The notes: generated by a model from the letters alone, not told the origin. A DNA stretch of 64,000 nt from Thermodesulfomicrobium sp. WS (GCF_027925145.1 NZ_AP027130.1:558001-622000), one strand, 5' to 3'; shown: positions 20,876 through 31,347, numbered from the stretch's first letter. Numbers and translations are program-made.

Positions 20876-21975
20876 TGGCGAAGCGGGACTACTACGAAAT
20901 CTTGGGCGTGGATCGCTTAGCGTCGGCGGAGGAGATCAAGAGCGCTTACCGCAAGCTGGCGTTCCAGTACCATCCGGACCGTAACCCCGATGATCCGGAG
21001 GCGGAAGAAAAGTTCAAAGAGGCTGCCGAGGCCTACGAAGTGCTGGGAGATCCGGAAAAGCGGGCCCAGTACGATCGCTTTGGGCACGCTGGCATCAATG
21101 GCCAGGGGTTTGGCAGCCACTTTGAGAGTGCTGAGGACGTCTTCAGTGCCTTTAGCGATATCTTTGGGGAGTTTTTTGGATTCAGCGCCGCGAGTCGGCG
21201 GCGGCCAAGCCAGGGTGCCAGCCTGCGCTATAACCTTACGATTTCGTTTCGTGACGCGGCCAAAGGCACGGAGGTGGAGATCCAGATCCCCAAGCGGGAT
21301 GTGTGCGATGAATGCCACGGATCGGGCGCTGCCCCCGGTCATAGCCCGCAGCCCTGCCGGCATTGCGGCGGCGTGGGGCAGATCACCCAGTCGCAGGGGT
21401 TTTTCCGGATTTCGGTGCCCTGCCCAGTGTGCCGGGGGGAGGGGACGGTCATCACCCATCCGTGCCCCAAGTGCCGTGGCCGGGGGATTGTACAGGTCTC
21501 GAAGACTCTCAAGGTACGTGTCCCTCCGGGGGTGGACAGCGGCAGCCGCTTGCGTGTGCGCGGCGAAGGCGAGCCGGGAGAAAACGGCGGGCCGGCTGGG
21601 GACCTTTTTGTGGTCCTCTACGTGGAAGAAGACCCGGTATTTTCCCGTCAAGGTCAGGACCTGGTGGTGCGCACCGAGATTTCGGTGGTGCAGGCCATCT
21701 TGGGTGCCAAGATCGAGGTCCCGACCCTGGATGATCCGGTGAGCGTGGATATCCCCAAGGGCACGCAGCCGGGCAAGGTGCTGCGCATCCCGGGTTTGGG
21801 GCTTCCGCGCCTGGGCGGCGGCCCCCAGGGCGACCTGCTGGTGGAGGTGATGGTGCGGATTCCCACTTCCGTGACCAAACGTCAGGAAGAGCTCCTGCGG
21901 GAGTTCGAGAAGTTGGAAGAAGACCGCCCCTTCAACCGGGTCAAGGACTTTTTCAAAAAGGCCATGGGCGACTAG
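20875..21975 (+). CDS. dnaJ: DnaJ, Hsp40 co-chaperone
   Basis: A 366-residue class I J-protein that delivers substrates to DnaK and stimulates its ATPase. The J domain is residues 1-70 with the HPD motif in YHPDRNPDD (about 32-40), followed by a G/F region (80-105) and the zinc domain with four CxxCxGxG repeats ([32 protein letters not shown], about 142-210). The C-terminal substrate domain ends near 330. It starts on the last base of the rpoZ stop. dnaK is not in the window. Confidence 0.95.
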   Translation: MAKRDYYEILGVDRLASAEEIKSAYRKLAFQYHPDRNPDDPEAEEKFKEAAEAYEVLGDPEKRAQYDRFGHAGINGQGFGSHFESAEDVFSAFSDIFGEFFGFSAASRRRPSQGASLRYNLTISFRDAAKGTEVEIQIPKRDVCDECHGSGAAPGHSPQPCRHCGGVGQITQSQGFFRISVPCPVCRGEGTVITHPCPKCRGRGIVQVSKTLKVRVPPGVDSGSRLRVRGEGEPGENGGPAGDLFVVLYVEEDPVFSRQGQDLVVRTEISVVQAILGAKIEVPTLDDPVSVDIPKGTQPGKVLRIPGLGLPRLGGGPQGDLLVEVMVRIPTSVTKRQEELLREFEKLEEDRPFNRVKDFFKKAMGD

Positions 21976-21984
21976 GGGGGAACT

Positions 21985-22467
21985 GTGGAAAAACAGCCGT
22001 TTTCGCATCTCGATGCCCAGGGCGCGGCGCGCATGGTGGACGTATCGGCCAAGGCCGATACCGTGCGCCGGGCCGTGGTGCGTACGCGGGTGGAGCTTTC
22101 CGCATCCACATTCGCCCTCCTGCAGGACAAGGCCCTGCCCAAGGGAGATGTGCTCACCGTGGCCAAGATCGCGGGGATCATGGCCGCCAAAAAGACCGCG
22201 GACCTCATCCCCTTGTGTCATCCCCTTGCCTTGGCGGCGGTGGACGTGCGCTTTGACCTCGACCCCCAGGCCGCATGCGTGCACATTGAGGCCGAGGCCT
22301 GCGCTGTGGGGCCCACGGGCGTGGAGATGGAGGCCTTGGTGGCAGCCCAGGTGGCGGCCATGACCATTTACGATATGTGCAAGGCCGTGCAGCGGGATAT
22401 CCGCATCACGGATTGCCGCTTGGTCCATAAAAGCGGCGGCAAAAGCGGTACCTTTGAAGCGTCGTAG
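21985..22467 (+). CDS. moaC: Cyclic pyranopterin monophosphate synthase MoaC
   Basis: A 160-residue protein of molybdenum cofactor biosynthesis. It turns the MoaA product into cyclic pyranopterin monophosphate. Family segments seen: [14 protein letters not shown] near 14-27, [19 protein letters not shown] near 64-82, [10 protein letters not shown] near 109 and MCKAVQRDI near 130-138 with the catalytic lysine. It starts with GTG nine bases after dnaJ, preceded by GGGGGG, and probably is the last gene of the rpoZ-dnaJ-moaC transcript. Confidence 0.93.
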   Translation: MEKQPFSHLDAQGAARMVDVSAKADTVRRAVVRTRVELSASTFALLQDKALPKGDVLTVAKIAGIMAAKKTADLIPLCHPLALAAVDVRFDLDPQAACVHIEAEACAVGPTGVEMEALVAAQVAAMTIYDMCKAVQRDIRITDCRLVHKSGGKSGTFEAS

Positions 22468-22497
22468 CCCAAGAGGCTCCGGGCGGTGGGCAGCAGC

Positions 22498-22530
22498 GTC
22501 CCGAGGCGGAAGCCTTTCCGCCTCGGGACG
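22498..22530. terminator. Strong stem-loop between convergent moaC and serS
   Basis: GTCCCGAGGCGGAA pairs perfectly with TTCCGCCTCGGGAC around a short GCCT loop. No clear T tract follows on the plus strand, so it may be a weak or Rho-assisted bidirectional terminator. Confidence 0.6.
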
Positions 22531-22537
22531 TGTGGTT

Positions 22538-23812
22538 TTAGAAGGGGATGGTGGTGGCGCCGCCGAGATAGGGCTGCAGGGCCTCAGGCACGCGCACGGT
22601 GCCGTCCGCCTGCTGGTAGTTCTCCAAGATAGCGACCATGGTGCGCCCTATGGCAAGGCCGGAACCATTGAGGGTATGCACCAGCGCCGACTTCTTGGCG
22701 CCCTTGGGCCGGAACCGGATGCCGGCGCGGCGGGCTTGAAAGTCTTCGAAATTGGAGCACGAGGAAATCTCCCGGTAGGTGGCCTGTCCGGGCAGCCATA
22801 CCTCGATGTCGTAGGTCTTGGCTGCAGAGAATCCGAGATCGCCGGAGCAGAGGGTGACCACGCGGTAGGCAAGCCCCAGCCGCTGCAAAATGGCTTCGGC
22901 ATGCGTCACTAAAAGCTCCAACTCGTCGTAGGAAGTGTCCGGGTGGGCGAGGCGCACCAGCTCCACTTTATGGAATTGGTGCTGGCGGATGATGCCTTTG
23001 GTGTCTTTGCCGTAGGAGCCCGCCTCGGAGCGGAAACACGGGGTGAAGGCGCACAAACCCATGGGCAGATCGGCTTCGTCCAGGGTGGTGTCGCGGAAGA
23101 TGTTGGTGACCGGGACTTCCGCCGTGGGGATGAGGTAGTAGTCCGTGCCGGTGAGATGGAAGAGGTCCTCTTCGAATTTGGGCAGCTGCCCGGTGCCGAT
23201 GAGGCTTGCCCGATTGACGATCACTGGCGGCAGCACTTCCTGGTAGCCGTGCTCCTGGGTTTGGACGTCCAGCATGAAGCTGATGAGCGCCCGCTCCAGC
23301 CGGGCGGCCCAGCCGCGCAGGAGCACGAAGCGGCTGCCGGTGATCTTGGCTGCGGTCTCGAAGTCGAGCCCGCCCAGAAGCGCGCCGATTTCCCAATGTT
23401 CTTTGGGAGTAAAGGAGAACTGCGGGGGTATGCCCCAGCGGCGCACCTCGGTGTTGTCGGCGTCGGAGCTGCCTTCAGGCACCGAGGCATGCGGGATATT
23501 GGGAATGGTGAGAAGCATCTCTTGGAACTGGGCGTCCACGGCGGAGCAGCGTTCATCCAATTCCTTGATGCGCTGGGAAAGCGTTCCCAGCTCCGCCATC
23601 AGGGCGGAGGCGTCTTCGCCTGCGCGTTTTTTCCGGGCGACTTCTTGAGAGGCCTGGTTGCGCTGCGCCTTGAGGGTTTCCACTTCCGTAGTGAGCTGCC
23701 GGCGGGTTTCGTCCAGGGCGAGCAGGGCGTCCAGATCGATGGTCGCCCGGCGCAGGTGCAGGGCCCTGCGGACGATCTCTGGGCTGGTGCGCAGGAGTTT
23801 GCTGTCGAGCAT
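22538..23812 (-). CDS. serS: Seryl-tRNA synthetase
   Basis: A 424-residue class II synthetase. It starts with [18 protein letters not shown], then the long tRNA-binding coiled coil (about 30-100, with [19 protein letters not shown]). Class II motif 2 is [16 protein letters not shown] with FHKVELV (about 265-285), and motif 3 is the [15 protein letters not shown] end (near 385-400). The start at 23812 is the canonical N-terminus; a longer frame upstream is not supported. It is transcribed leftward, divergent from groES. Confidence 0.95.
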   Translation of the reverse strand: MLDSKLLRTSPEIVRRALHLRRATIDLDALLALDETRRQLTTEVETLKAQRNQASQEVARKKRAGEDASALMAELGTLSQRIKELDERCSAVDAQFQEMLLTIPNIPHASVPEGSSDADNTEVRRWGIPPQFSFTPKEHWEIGALLGGLDFETAAKITGSRFVLLRGWAARLERALISFMLDVQTQEHGYQEVLPPVIVNRASLIGTGQLPKFEEDLFHLTGTDYYLIPTAEVPVTNIFRDTTLDEADLPMGLCAFTPCFRSEAGSYGKDTKGIIRQHQFHKVELVRLAHPDTSYDELELLVTHAEAILQRLGLAYRVVTLCSGDLGFSAAKTYDIEVWLPGQATYREISSCSNFEDFQARRAGIRFRPKGAKKSALVHTLNGSGLAIGRTMVAILENYQQADGTVRVPEALQPYLGGATTIPF

Positions 23813-23919
23813 AGGGTATCTCCAGGAAAAAAATCGTGGGAAACCCAAAATTTCTATCCCCCTGTGTCCTAAAGCACAAGGCCAGGGAAGGGGGCGCGAA
23901 AAAATTTTTCTCCCTGCCC

Positions 23920-23947
23920 TTGACTGGCCGGGATGCGGTTTTATTGG
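23920..23947 (+). promoter_or_regulatory. Possible sigma-70 promoter for groESL
   Basis: TTGACT (23920-23925), 16-base spacer, TATTGG (23942-23947). Weak -10. Confidence 0.25.
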
Positions 23948-23956
23948 AGGCTTCGT

Positions 23957-23985
23957 CTTCGTGGTCAGCCCTGCTGGCCCCATCT
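23957..23985 (+). promoter_or_regulatory. Possible sigma-32 heat-shock promoter of groESL
   Basis: CCCCATCT (23978-23985) is a perfect match to the sigma-32 -10 consensus CCCCATNT. CTTCGT 15 bases upstream would be a weak -35 (CTTGAA). The start would fall near 23992, about 30 bases before groES. No CIRCE repeat is seen upstream of groES. Confidence 0.45.
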
Positions 23986-24023
23986 TTTTCGGACAAATAA
24001 ACCATCGCTATGGAGGATTCTGT

Positions 24024-24314
24024 ATGCAGCTCAAACCGTTGCACGACCGTATCTTGGTGAAGCGCCTGGAAGAAGAGCAGGTGACCAAAGGCGGCATCAT
24101 CATCCCGGACTCGGCCAAGGAAAAGCCCATCAAGGGTGAAGTGGTGGCCGTGGGTCAGGGCAAGACCGCTGATGATGGCAAGCTCATCCCCATGAACGTC
24201 AAGAAAGGCGACAAGGTCATCTTCAACAAGTACGCCGGCACGGAGATCAAGATCGAGGGCGAGGAATTCCTCATCATGCGTGAAGATGACGTCCTGGCCA
24301 TCATCGAAGGTTAG
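24024..24314 (+). CDS. groES: GroES, 10-kDa co-chaperonin
   Basis: A 96-residue GroES with the usual start [18 protein letters not shown], the mobile loop around [15 protein letters not shown] (about 21-35) and the end [14 protein letters not shown] upstream sets ATG at 24024. It caps the GroEL ring during folding. It is followed by groEL after 44 bases. Confidence 0.97.
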   Translation: MQLKPLHDRILVKRLEEEQVTKGGIIIPDSAKEKPIKGEVVAVGQGKTADDGKLIPMNVKKGDKVIFNKYAGTEIKIEGEEFLIMREDDVLAIIEG

Positions 24315-24346
24315 TTTTCTTCTCTTCCAGCACCCTATCTTTTTAA

Positions 24347-25996
<1,650 letters not shown>

Positions 25997-26018
25997 GCCG
26001 CAGCACAAGCGAAATGAT

Positions 26019-26050
26019 CGGCCGGGGTTCTGCTCCGGCCGTTTTTTTTT
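26019..26050 (+). terminator. Rho-independent terminator of groESL
   Basis: CGGCCGG/CCGGCCG stem followed by ten T, starting 23 bases after the groEL stop. Confidence 0.9.
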
Positions 26051-26160
26051 GTGTGTGCCAGGCATGACGCGTCGCGTCGCGGCGACATCGCCGCCGGTGT
26101 TTGGCCTGGGACCACAAGCTGGATGCCCGGGCGGCGCGCTGCTTGGGGCTGCAGAGACAG

Positions 26161-26184
26161 AAAACGCCCCGAAGTCTCGGGGCG
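26161..26184 (-). terminator. Terminator of tRNA-Val
   Basis: On the minus strand CGCCCCGA/TCGGGGCG forms an eight-base-pair stem followed by TTTT, 14 bases after the tRNA 3' end. Confidence 0.8.
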
Positions 26185-26197
26185 CGGTGTCTTCTGA

Positions 26198-26273
26198 TGG
26201 TGGGCGGTACAGGGATCGAACCTATGACTTTCGGCTTGTAAGGCCGACGCTCTCCCAGCTGAGCTAACCGCCC
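26198..26273 (-). tRNA. tRNA-Val (anticodon TAC)
   Basis: Acceptor GGGCGGT pairs with ACCGCCC, anticodon loop CTTACAA gives TAC, CCA is encoded. It lies just left of the 17-bp repeat that bounds the island. Confidence 0.95.
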
Positions 26274-26313
26274 GAAGTACAGCGCCTTATAGAGTGATGG
26301 CAGCGGCTTGTCA

Positions 26314-26330
26314 AACGCTGCCTGCGTCCG
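26314..26330. repeat. Left copy of a 17-bp direct repeat (att-like)
   Basis: AACGCTGCCTGCGTCCG occurs here and, identical, at 29208-29224. On the minus strand this copy reads GAC GCA GGC AGC GTT TGA, that is, it would supply the stop of a gene ending DAGSV. The right copy lies in the end of the protease gene in that same frame. Confidence 0.7.
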
Positions 26331-26509
26331 TTCAAAATGGCGACCATGGCACAGGGACGGGGGCAGCTCCCGACGCTCTACGAGATGACCTCGCGCCCAT
26401 CGTCATGGAGGCGCCGGCACTGGGTATGCACGCAGCGCGTGTTGCAGGAGACCCGGCCGGGTGTTTTTGCCGGCGCAGGCGGAGAGGGACCAGCGGCATC
26501 GGCAACCCG

Positions 26510-27358
26510 CTAGGGGGTGCCAGCCCTGCCTTTGCCTGGTTTTTGGGCATTCCGGGCTGGAGGATTGTCACCCTGCCGGGCGGTGTCGGCGAGATACGCA
26601 TCGAGCGCCTTGGAGAAATTTCCAGGTTGGGCAAGCTGACGAGAGAGTTCCTGTCCGCGCAGGAGTGCCTCGCGGGAAAGCTTGTGCGCCAGCCAGTCAC
26701 GATTGCTACGCGCCTTGTTCTCGCTCGAAGAATCATTGGCCGCCGAAAGATTGTAGAGCGCGTAGGCGAGAACCTTGTCTTCCGGCACGCCTTGGCCGTC
26801 CTCATACATGGCGCCCAGGTTGTTTTGCGCTTTCGTATCTCCCTGCTCGGCGGCCTTGCGATACCATTTGACGGCTTCGGCGTAGTCCTGTGGCACGCCT
26901 CGGCCGTTCTTATACATGGCGCCCAGGTTGTTTTGCGCTTTCGTATCTCCCTGCTCGGCGGCCTTGCGATACCATTTGACGGCTTCGGCGTAGTCCTGTG
27001 GCACGCCTCGGCCGTCCCCATACATGAAGCCCAAGGCGCCTTGCGCGGCCGCATACCCCTGCTCGGCGGCCTTGCGGAACCACTTGAGGGCTTCGGCATC
27101 GTCCTTCGACACGCCTTGGCCCTTCGCATACATGACGCCCAGTTTGTTTTGCGCGCCTGCATGCCCCTGCTCGGCGAGCGGACGCCACTCCTTAAGGGCC
27201 GTGGCGTAGTCGCCGCGGTCATAGGCTGCAAGCCCTTCATCGAAGCCGGCCAGGGCCGGCGGCGTCAATGAAACCAGCACCACCGAAAACAGGACAGCGG
27301 CAAGAATCGCCATTCTCCAGCCGGGGCGTAAAAATTGAAGCGAAGACAAAATGTTCAT
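26510..27358 (-). CDS. Secreted Sel1-repeat protein
   Basis: A 282-residue protein. Residues 1-37 form a signal peptide (WRMAILAAVLFSVVLVSL, then TPPALAG). The body has Sel1-like repeats of 36 residues from about 45 to 190, each following the pattern A..LG.MY..G.GV..D..EA..W..KAAEQG. Two repeats, 26804-26907 and 26912-27015, are identical over 104 of 108 bases. The C-terminal part is helical and charged. Sel1 proteins are exported adaptors in signalling or protein-protein contacts; no partner is known here. It lies in the island. Confidence 0.8.
   Translation of the reverse strand: MNILSSLQFLRPGWRMAILAAVLFSVVLVSLTPPALAGFDEGLAAYDRGDYATALKEWRPLAEQGHAGAQNKLGVMYAKGQGVSKDDAEALKWFRKAAEQGYAAAQGALGFMYGDGRGVPQDYAEAVKWYRKAAEQGDTKAQNNLGAMYKNGRGVPQDYAEAVKWYRKAAEQGDTKAQNNLGAMYEDGQGVPEDKVLAYALYNLSAANDSSSENKARSNRDWLAHKLSREALLRGQELSRQLAQPGNFSKALDAYLADTARQGDNPPARNAQKPGKGRAGTP
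26804..27015. repeat. Two near-identical tandem units (period 108 bp) in the Sel1 gene
   Basis: Copies 26804-26907 and 26912-27015 are identical over 104 bases, and the intervening four bases make up the 108-bp period (36 codons). Other Sel1 units of the same gene are much less alike, so this pair was duplicated recently or kept alike by gene conversion. Confidence 0.9.
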
Positions 27359-27614
27359 GGGTGCTCCTCCGTTGTACGATGGTCAACACACGGCATCGGC
27401 CAGAAGCCAAAGGGCGAAACGGCCTCGCCCGACACGCATTCCGCCGAGCTGACTGACACGGGTGATCCGCATCCCGGACCTGTCGCCCTGCACCAGACCC
27501 AGGAGGGCGGTGGGTTCGTTTGCCCCTTGCCAGATGCTACTGAGGGAAAGCAAGGGCGGGCAAGACGGCAAGCAGGCCATTGATCCAGACGAGCAGGGTT
27601 TTCAACGCAGCGCC

Positions 27615-27884
27615 TCAGAATTTCTCGGCCTGAGCGCGGCGACGTGCGGCTTCTTCGGCGCTTGATCGCTCGTTGAATGACGCATGAAGCCGTTTGGTGA
27701 GATAGAGCACGCCCATCGAGAAGGAAAGCTGCGGGGCTTCAAGCATTACCACGCTGTCGCCTTTGCGATAAGTGGCCGAAGCATCGCCGACGAACGCAAA
27801 ATGCTCTCGCCCCGGGGTGGAGTATTTTTTAGGCAGAGCGGCGGCGCCTCCCTTGAGGCGCCTTTTGTCCAGCGTTATGATCAC
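27615..27884 (-). pseudogene. Fragment of a protein of unknown function
   Basis: A frame of 89 residues ending RRRAQAEKF reads like the C-terminal half of a larger gene: the same frame is open upstream (FIFGKDNKLESVIITLDKRR) without a plausible start, and other frames in 27885-28135 also look like pieces of genes (GLEVGVVDLATVKNKP). I do not recognise the family. Frame switches suggest decay. 27359-27614 to its left shows nothing I can support. Confidence 0.35.
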
Positions 27885-28135
27885 GCTTTCGAGCTTGTTG
27901 TCCTTGCCGAAGATAAAGCGGCCTGCTTTGCAGGCCCTTGATGTCGGGACTGTCCGCTTCCCCGTCGAGCATGGGGCCGCCCGTCTATTTGTGGATGCCA
28001 GCCTCAGTGAGGCGGGTCTGTCCGGCCGGCTTGTTTTTCACGGTCGCCAAGTCGACCACCCCGACCTCAAGCCCCAATGGAGCGACGTTCTCTAGCGTGG
28101 CAAAAACACCAAGGCTCGCAACTGGGTTGCGGTAT

Positions 28136-28282
28136 TCATGAGTTGCTCGCGCCGGTTTCGGGATCGATTGGGGGGATCCCCATGAGTAATTTTTTTTGAA
28201 CTTCGATGATGGGTTGGGCTTTTTTGATCCGGTCACGGAGCTTTTGGTTTTCACGTTCCAGCTCGGCGACCGGGGAAATCAT
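28136..28282 (-). pseudogene. C-terminal fragment of a transposase OrfA
   Basis: A 48-residue frame with ELERENQKLRDRIKKAQ and then PIIEVQKKLLMGIPP resembles the leucine-zipper end of IS3-type OrfA transposase subunits (KAE-IIE-QKK-S-LLGIPL). No N-terminal helix-turn-helix and no OrfB are present, so it is a remnant. It supports a mobile origin for this segment. Confidence 0.5.
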
Positions 28283-28335
28283 GTCCAAGTAATTGGGGCC
28301 TTACACCGAGTTGATGCGGTCGTTCGGGAGTATTT

Positions 28336-29061
28336 TTACAGGCTAAAGCGAGGCAATTCGTCCTCCGATAACCATTTGCGGCAGATGTTCAGCGTATTTA
28401 CCCATTCGTCTACAACAAGATGTTCATCTGGGGTGTGTTCCCCCCGATAACCAATGCTGAGATTGACCCCGCAAATAGAACGGCAAAGAGTAACTATATC
28501 TGTATAGGACAAGAAATCTGGTTCTGAGTATCCAGTTTTTTGTCTAACGTAATTCCGAAAATTCTCGGTTCCAACTGAATAGCATTTGAAATCATTACCG
28601 TTTCTTCTATCCAATTGAATCATAAACTGGTGGTTTGAGTTTATTGCATTGGCAATATCATGATTCTCATTCATTAACCACTTGCTTCCTCTTCGACCAT
28701 CCTCTTCTCCATTAGTTATAAGTATAGAATGCCCCATTTCCTTAAGTAGCCATATAATGGCACAACCGGCTCTATCGTCGGCGCCGAGTGCGCCGTTTTT
28801 ATTCCTGATGATTCCATTCTGCTGAAAAATTATTTTAGGTTCATAGCTATATCCATAGTAGGAATAATCCCAATACGTATCAGCATGCGCAACAAGCAGC
28901 ACTTTATTTTTCCGATAGCCCTCAATATAAAGAAATTTCTCCAAGCCCTCTCCTCTGAGTATTGCTCCAGGTATTGCGAGAAACTTTTCAAATACCGGAT
29001 CCGCATTTTCAAGGGGCATTCTCAAGAACTCCATCAACACGTCTAAGTCGTTCATAGCCAT
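28336..29061 (-). CDS. Zinc-dependent metallopeptidase-like protein (M28/M42-like)
   Basis: A 241-residue protein with metal-ligand-like motifs in the order seen in M20/M28/M42 peptidases: VLLVAHADT (about 54-62, H ligand), GALGADDRAGCAI (about 90-102, D ligand) and LITNGEEDGRRGS (about 113-126, catalytic and ligand E), with a later GYRGEHTPDEHL carrying H. The size is below the usual 350, so it may be a minimal catalytic domain. The stretch 28180-29170 is clearly richer in A and T than flanks, which points to horizontal transfer. Substrate unknown. Confidence 0.6.
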   Translation of the reverse strand: MAMNDLDVLMEFLRMPLENADPVFEKFLAIPGAILRGEGLEKFLYIEGYRKNKVLLVAHADTYWDYSYYGYSYEPKIIFQQNGIIRNKNGALGADDRAGCAIIWLLKEMGHSILITNGEEDGRRGSKWLMNENHDIANAINSNHQFMIQLDRRNGNDFKCYSVGTENFRNYVRQKTGYSEPDFLSYTDIVTLCRSICGVNLSIGYRGEHTPDEHLVVDEWVNTLNICRKWLSEDELPRFSL

Positions 29062-29112
29062 AAGTCGTTCCCTCCCTTAACTCATTTTCTCCATAGTCTT
29101 CATTGCCAGACA

Positions 29113-29144
29113 ATAGTCTAATCAACATAGTCTAATCAACATAG
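29113..29144. repeat. Tandem 14-bp repeat upstream of the peptidase gene
   Basis: ATAGTCTAATCAAC occurs twice head to tail (29113-29126 and 29127-29140) followed by a partial copy ATAG. It lies in the AT-rich leader of the peptidase gene and might be an operator or a slippage product. Confidence 0.5.
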
Positions 29145-29192
29145 AATATTCCCGAAGGAACGACCTGCTTGCTAACGACAAAAATGGCATTT

Positions 29193-29708
29193 TCATTGGC
29201 TGGTTACAACGCTGCCTGCGTCCGCGGGGCTTGCGGGAGGGGCGATATGGAGGATGGCGCGGATTTCTCGGCGGGCGGCTTCCAGATAGGCGGGGTAGGC
29301 GGCCTTGAGCGTGGGGGTGAGCTCCATGGACCACTGGGAAATACACAACGGCTCGATGCCAAGCACCGTGAGTTGGGGACGGTTGCCGAGGAGTTCTGCC
29401 ATTTGGAGGGAGTCGAGGAGGTCGATATCGTGGATGGAGAGGCGCTGGGAATCGCTGTGGCGCAGCTCATGTTCCGTAAGACGGTAGATGGTCCCCGGGG
29501 GTTTGCCGCCGTGCACCACGTCGAGCACCAGGATATGGTGATAGTTTTGGAAAAGATAAAAGATGTCCTGGGTGAAGGTGCCGCCGTCGAGGAAATCCAC
29601 CGCCTCGGTGGGCCACGATTCCTGGGCGAGATCTTGGACCGCGTGAACGCCGACGCCCTCGTCCGTGAGCAGCAGGTTCCCCACGCCCAGTACCAAGAGA
29701 TGTTTCAT
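29193..29708 (-). CDS. Hydrogenase maturation protease (peptidase M52), for HysA by position
   Basis: A 171-residue endopeptidase that removes the C-terminal tail of the large subunit after nickel insertion. GVGNLLLTDEGVGVHAVQ holds the metal-binding E near residue 16, and VLDVVHGGKPPG the aspartate near 62, with H in LSIHDIDLL near 92. It lies 78 bases behind hysA on the same strand, beyond a terminator. The last codons (...DAGSVVTSQ) come from the island junction: the 17-bp repeat is inside ADAGSV and the four residues behind it are island sequence. Whether HysA needs this cleavage is not certain; its own C-terminus ends soon after the motif. Confidence 0.85.
   Translation of the reverse strand: MKHLLVLGVGNLLLTDEGVGVHAVQDLAQESWPTEAVDFLDGGTFTQDIFYLFQNYHHILVLDVVHGGKPPGTIYRLTEHELRHSDSQRLSIHDIDLLDSLQMAELLGNRPQLTVLGIEPLCISQWSMELTPTLKAAYPAYLEAARREIRAILHIAPPASPADAGSVVTSQ
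29208..29224. repeat. Right copy of the 17-bp direct repeat (att-like)
   Basis: Identical to 26314-26330; inside the 3' end of the hydrogenase protease gene. Confidence 0.7.
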
Positions 29709-29734
29709 GCCTCCTCCTTCCCTTGTGGCGAAGT

Positions 29735-29762
29735 CAAAAAAGGGCCGGCGAACCGGCCCTTT
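29735..29762 (-). terminator. Rho-independent terminator after hysBA
   Basis: On the minus strand AAAGGGCCGG/CCGGCCCTTT forms a ten-base-pair stem with loop TTCG and is followed by a T run. It lies between the hysA stop and the protease gene. Confidence 0.85.
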
Positions 29763-29785
29763 GGGGGATCAATGGGTCCATCGAA

Positions 29786-31336
29786 CTAGCCGATGTGCAC
29801 CACGTGCTCTTCACCGGTCTCCGCGTGCAACACGTGCACGGCACAGCCCAGTCACGGGTCGAAGGCGCGGATGAGGCGCCCAACGTTCACCGGGTTCTTG
29901 ATGTCCGGAACCGGCACGCCGATGAGGGCTTGCTCCACCGGGCCGCGCTGGCCCATGTCGTCGCGCGGATTGCAGTTCCACAGCGTGGCGGACACCACCT
30001 GGTAGTTGTCGATCTTTTTGTCCTTGATCTTGAGGTAATGCAAGAGCGAGCCCCGCGGGGCCTCGGTGAATCCGGTGCCTTCGGCGCTGTCCGGGATTTC
30101 GGGTTTGGCGTAGGTCTCGGCCTCGGGCTTCACCTCTTTGAGCCATTTTTCGATGGCTTGGGCCACGAAATAGGTCTCCTCGGCCCGGGCCACGTGGCGG
30201 CCCATGATGGAGAAGGCCTTGTCACCCAGGTCGCGGAAGTTCTTGGCCTCGATGCCGTAGAGCTCCTTGAGGAGCTTCTGGCCCACTGGGCTGATGGCGG
30301 GGTTGGTGATCCACATGCGGGCCAAGGGGCCGGCCTCGCAGGGCTTGTCCTTGTAGCGCGGGGCTTTGACGAAGCTGTAGGCGCCGGCCTTGTCCGGATT
30401 GGGGTTGGTCTCGCCTTCGCTGTAATGCAGCCCGCCGGGCTTGGAGTAGTCGAAGAAGGAGTACTTGACGTACTCTTTGATCAATTTGGGATCAAAAGGT
30501 TCGTCCTTGCCGTCGATGTAGACGCCGGGCTTGTGGAGCGAGGTCTTGCCGTCGTCATCCAAGGGGAAGACTCCGAAGGAGATGACGTTCTTGTAGCCCA
30601 CGCCTGTGGCAAAGAGGTCGGTGTAGACCGAGCCCAGGGTGTAGATGAGCGGCAGATATTCGTCGGTGACGAACTTGAGGACCTCTTTGAAGCGGGCGGC
30701 GTAGTCGGCGATGCGCTCTGCAGTGGGGATCTGCGTGGTGCCGCCACCCACCATGCCCTGCACATGCGGCATGCGGCCGCCGAACATGGCCACCATTTCG
30801 TGGCAGATGCGCCGCACTTCCAAGGCCTTGAGGTACTGATCCAGCCCGTACTTGTTGGTGGAATCCGCCTTGGTCTTGTCCTTGATGCGGTCGGTGATGA
30901 GGTCGGCGTTGGTGTAGCGGGGCACGAAAGGCGCCACATCCGGGCCCTTGACGTAGTCGAGAGCAGCCAGATGGTAGAAGTGCAGGATGTGCGACTGCAG
31001 GTAGTTGGCGCCAAAGATCAGGTTGCGGACAATGCGGCCGTTGGTGGGCGTCTTGACGCCAAACGCGGCGTCCTGGGCCATGACCGATGCCGTGCAATGG
31101 GCGGTGGGGCAGACGCCGCAGATGCGTTGGACGATCTGGGACGAATCCCGAGGATCGCGGCCGCGCAGGATCTGCTCGAAGCCGCGGAACATGCCGCCGT
31201 AGCAGCGGGCGTCCACGACCACGCCGTCTTTCACTTCCACTTCGACTTTGAGGTGGCCTTCGATTCGGGTGACCGGGTCAATGGGGATCCGGACCGTATC
31301 ACCCGCGCCACCATGGGGCGTCGTTGCTTGGGACAC
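29786..31336 (-). CDS. hysA: [NiFeSe] hydrogenase large subunit, selenocysteine encoded by TGA
   Basis: A 516-residue Ni-binding subunit of the periplasmic hydrogenase if the TGA at 29852-29854 is read as selenocysteine (residue 495). Nickel-ligand site 1 is RICGVCPTAHC near residue 72. At the C-terminus the frame reads RAFDP-U-LGCAVHVL, then HAETGEEHVVHIG and TAG; in [NiFe] enzymes this is DPCxxCxxH. Eleven bases after the TGA, CGTGCA-CGTGT-TGCACG can form a bacterial SECIS-type hairpin (29824-29840). Sequence before the TGA is a perfect large subunit, so a true stop here would remove two metal ligands. SelB/SelC are outside the window. Confidence 0.93.
29824..29840 (-). other. SECIS-like hairpin after the hysA TGA
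   Basis: On the minus strand a six-base-pair stem with five-base loop CGTGT starts 11 bases after the TGA; loop contains GT, as seen in bacterial SECIS loops. Inferred, not tested. Confidence 0.6.
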
Positions 31337-31347
31337 AGGAAACCTCC

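Larger units (their letters stand above)
26314..29224. mobile_element. Small genomic island flanked by 17-bp direct repeats next to tRNA-Val
   Basis: About 2.9 kb between two perfect 17-bp repeats. It holds a Sel1-repeat protein gene, decayed ORFs, a transposase fragment and an AT-rich peptidase gene. The right repeat lies in the last codons of the hydrogenase protease, and the left repeat would have restored an earlier stop for it, as expected of integration at the 3' end of a gene. No integrase is visible. The element type is inferred. Confidence 0.55.

Noticed and set aside
20917-22428. A minus-strand frame of about 500 codons
   Set aside because: Antisense of dnaJ and moaC; repetitive His/Gly-rich composition with no motif.
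23813-24023. CIRCE (HrcA) operator at groESL
   Set aside because: No TTAGCACTC-N9-GAGTGCTAA-like sequence; only a sigma-32-like box.
26198-26330. tRNA-Val 3' end as the attachment site of the island
   Set aside because: The repeat lies on the 5' side of the tRNA, outside the gene; the protease 3' end fits better.
27383-27580. A 65-codon minus-strand frame
   Set aside because: No motif, no ribosome site and composition unlike coding DNA.
29852-29854. TGA as a true stop of the large hydrogenase subunit
   Set aside because: Removes two of the four metal-binding residues; the sequence beyond it is conserved and ends in a normal stop.
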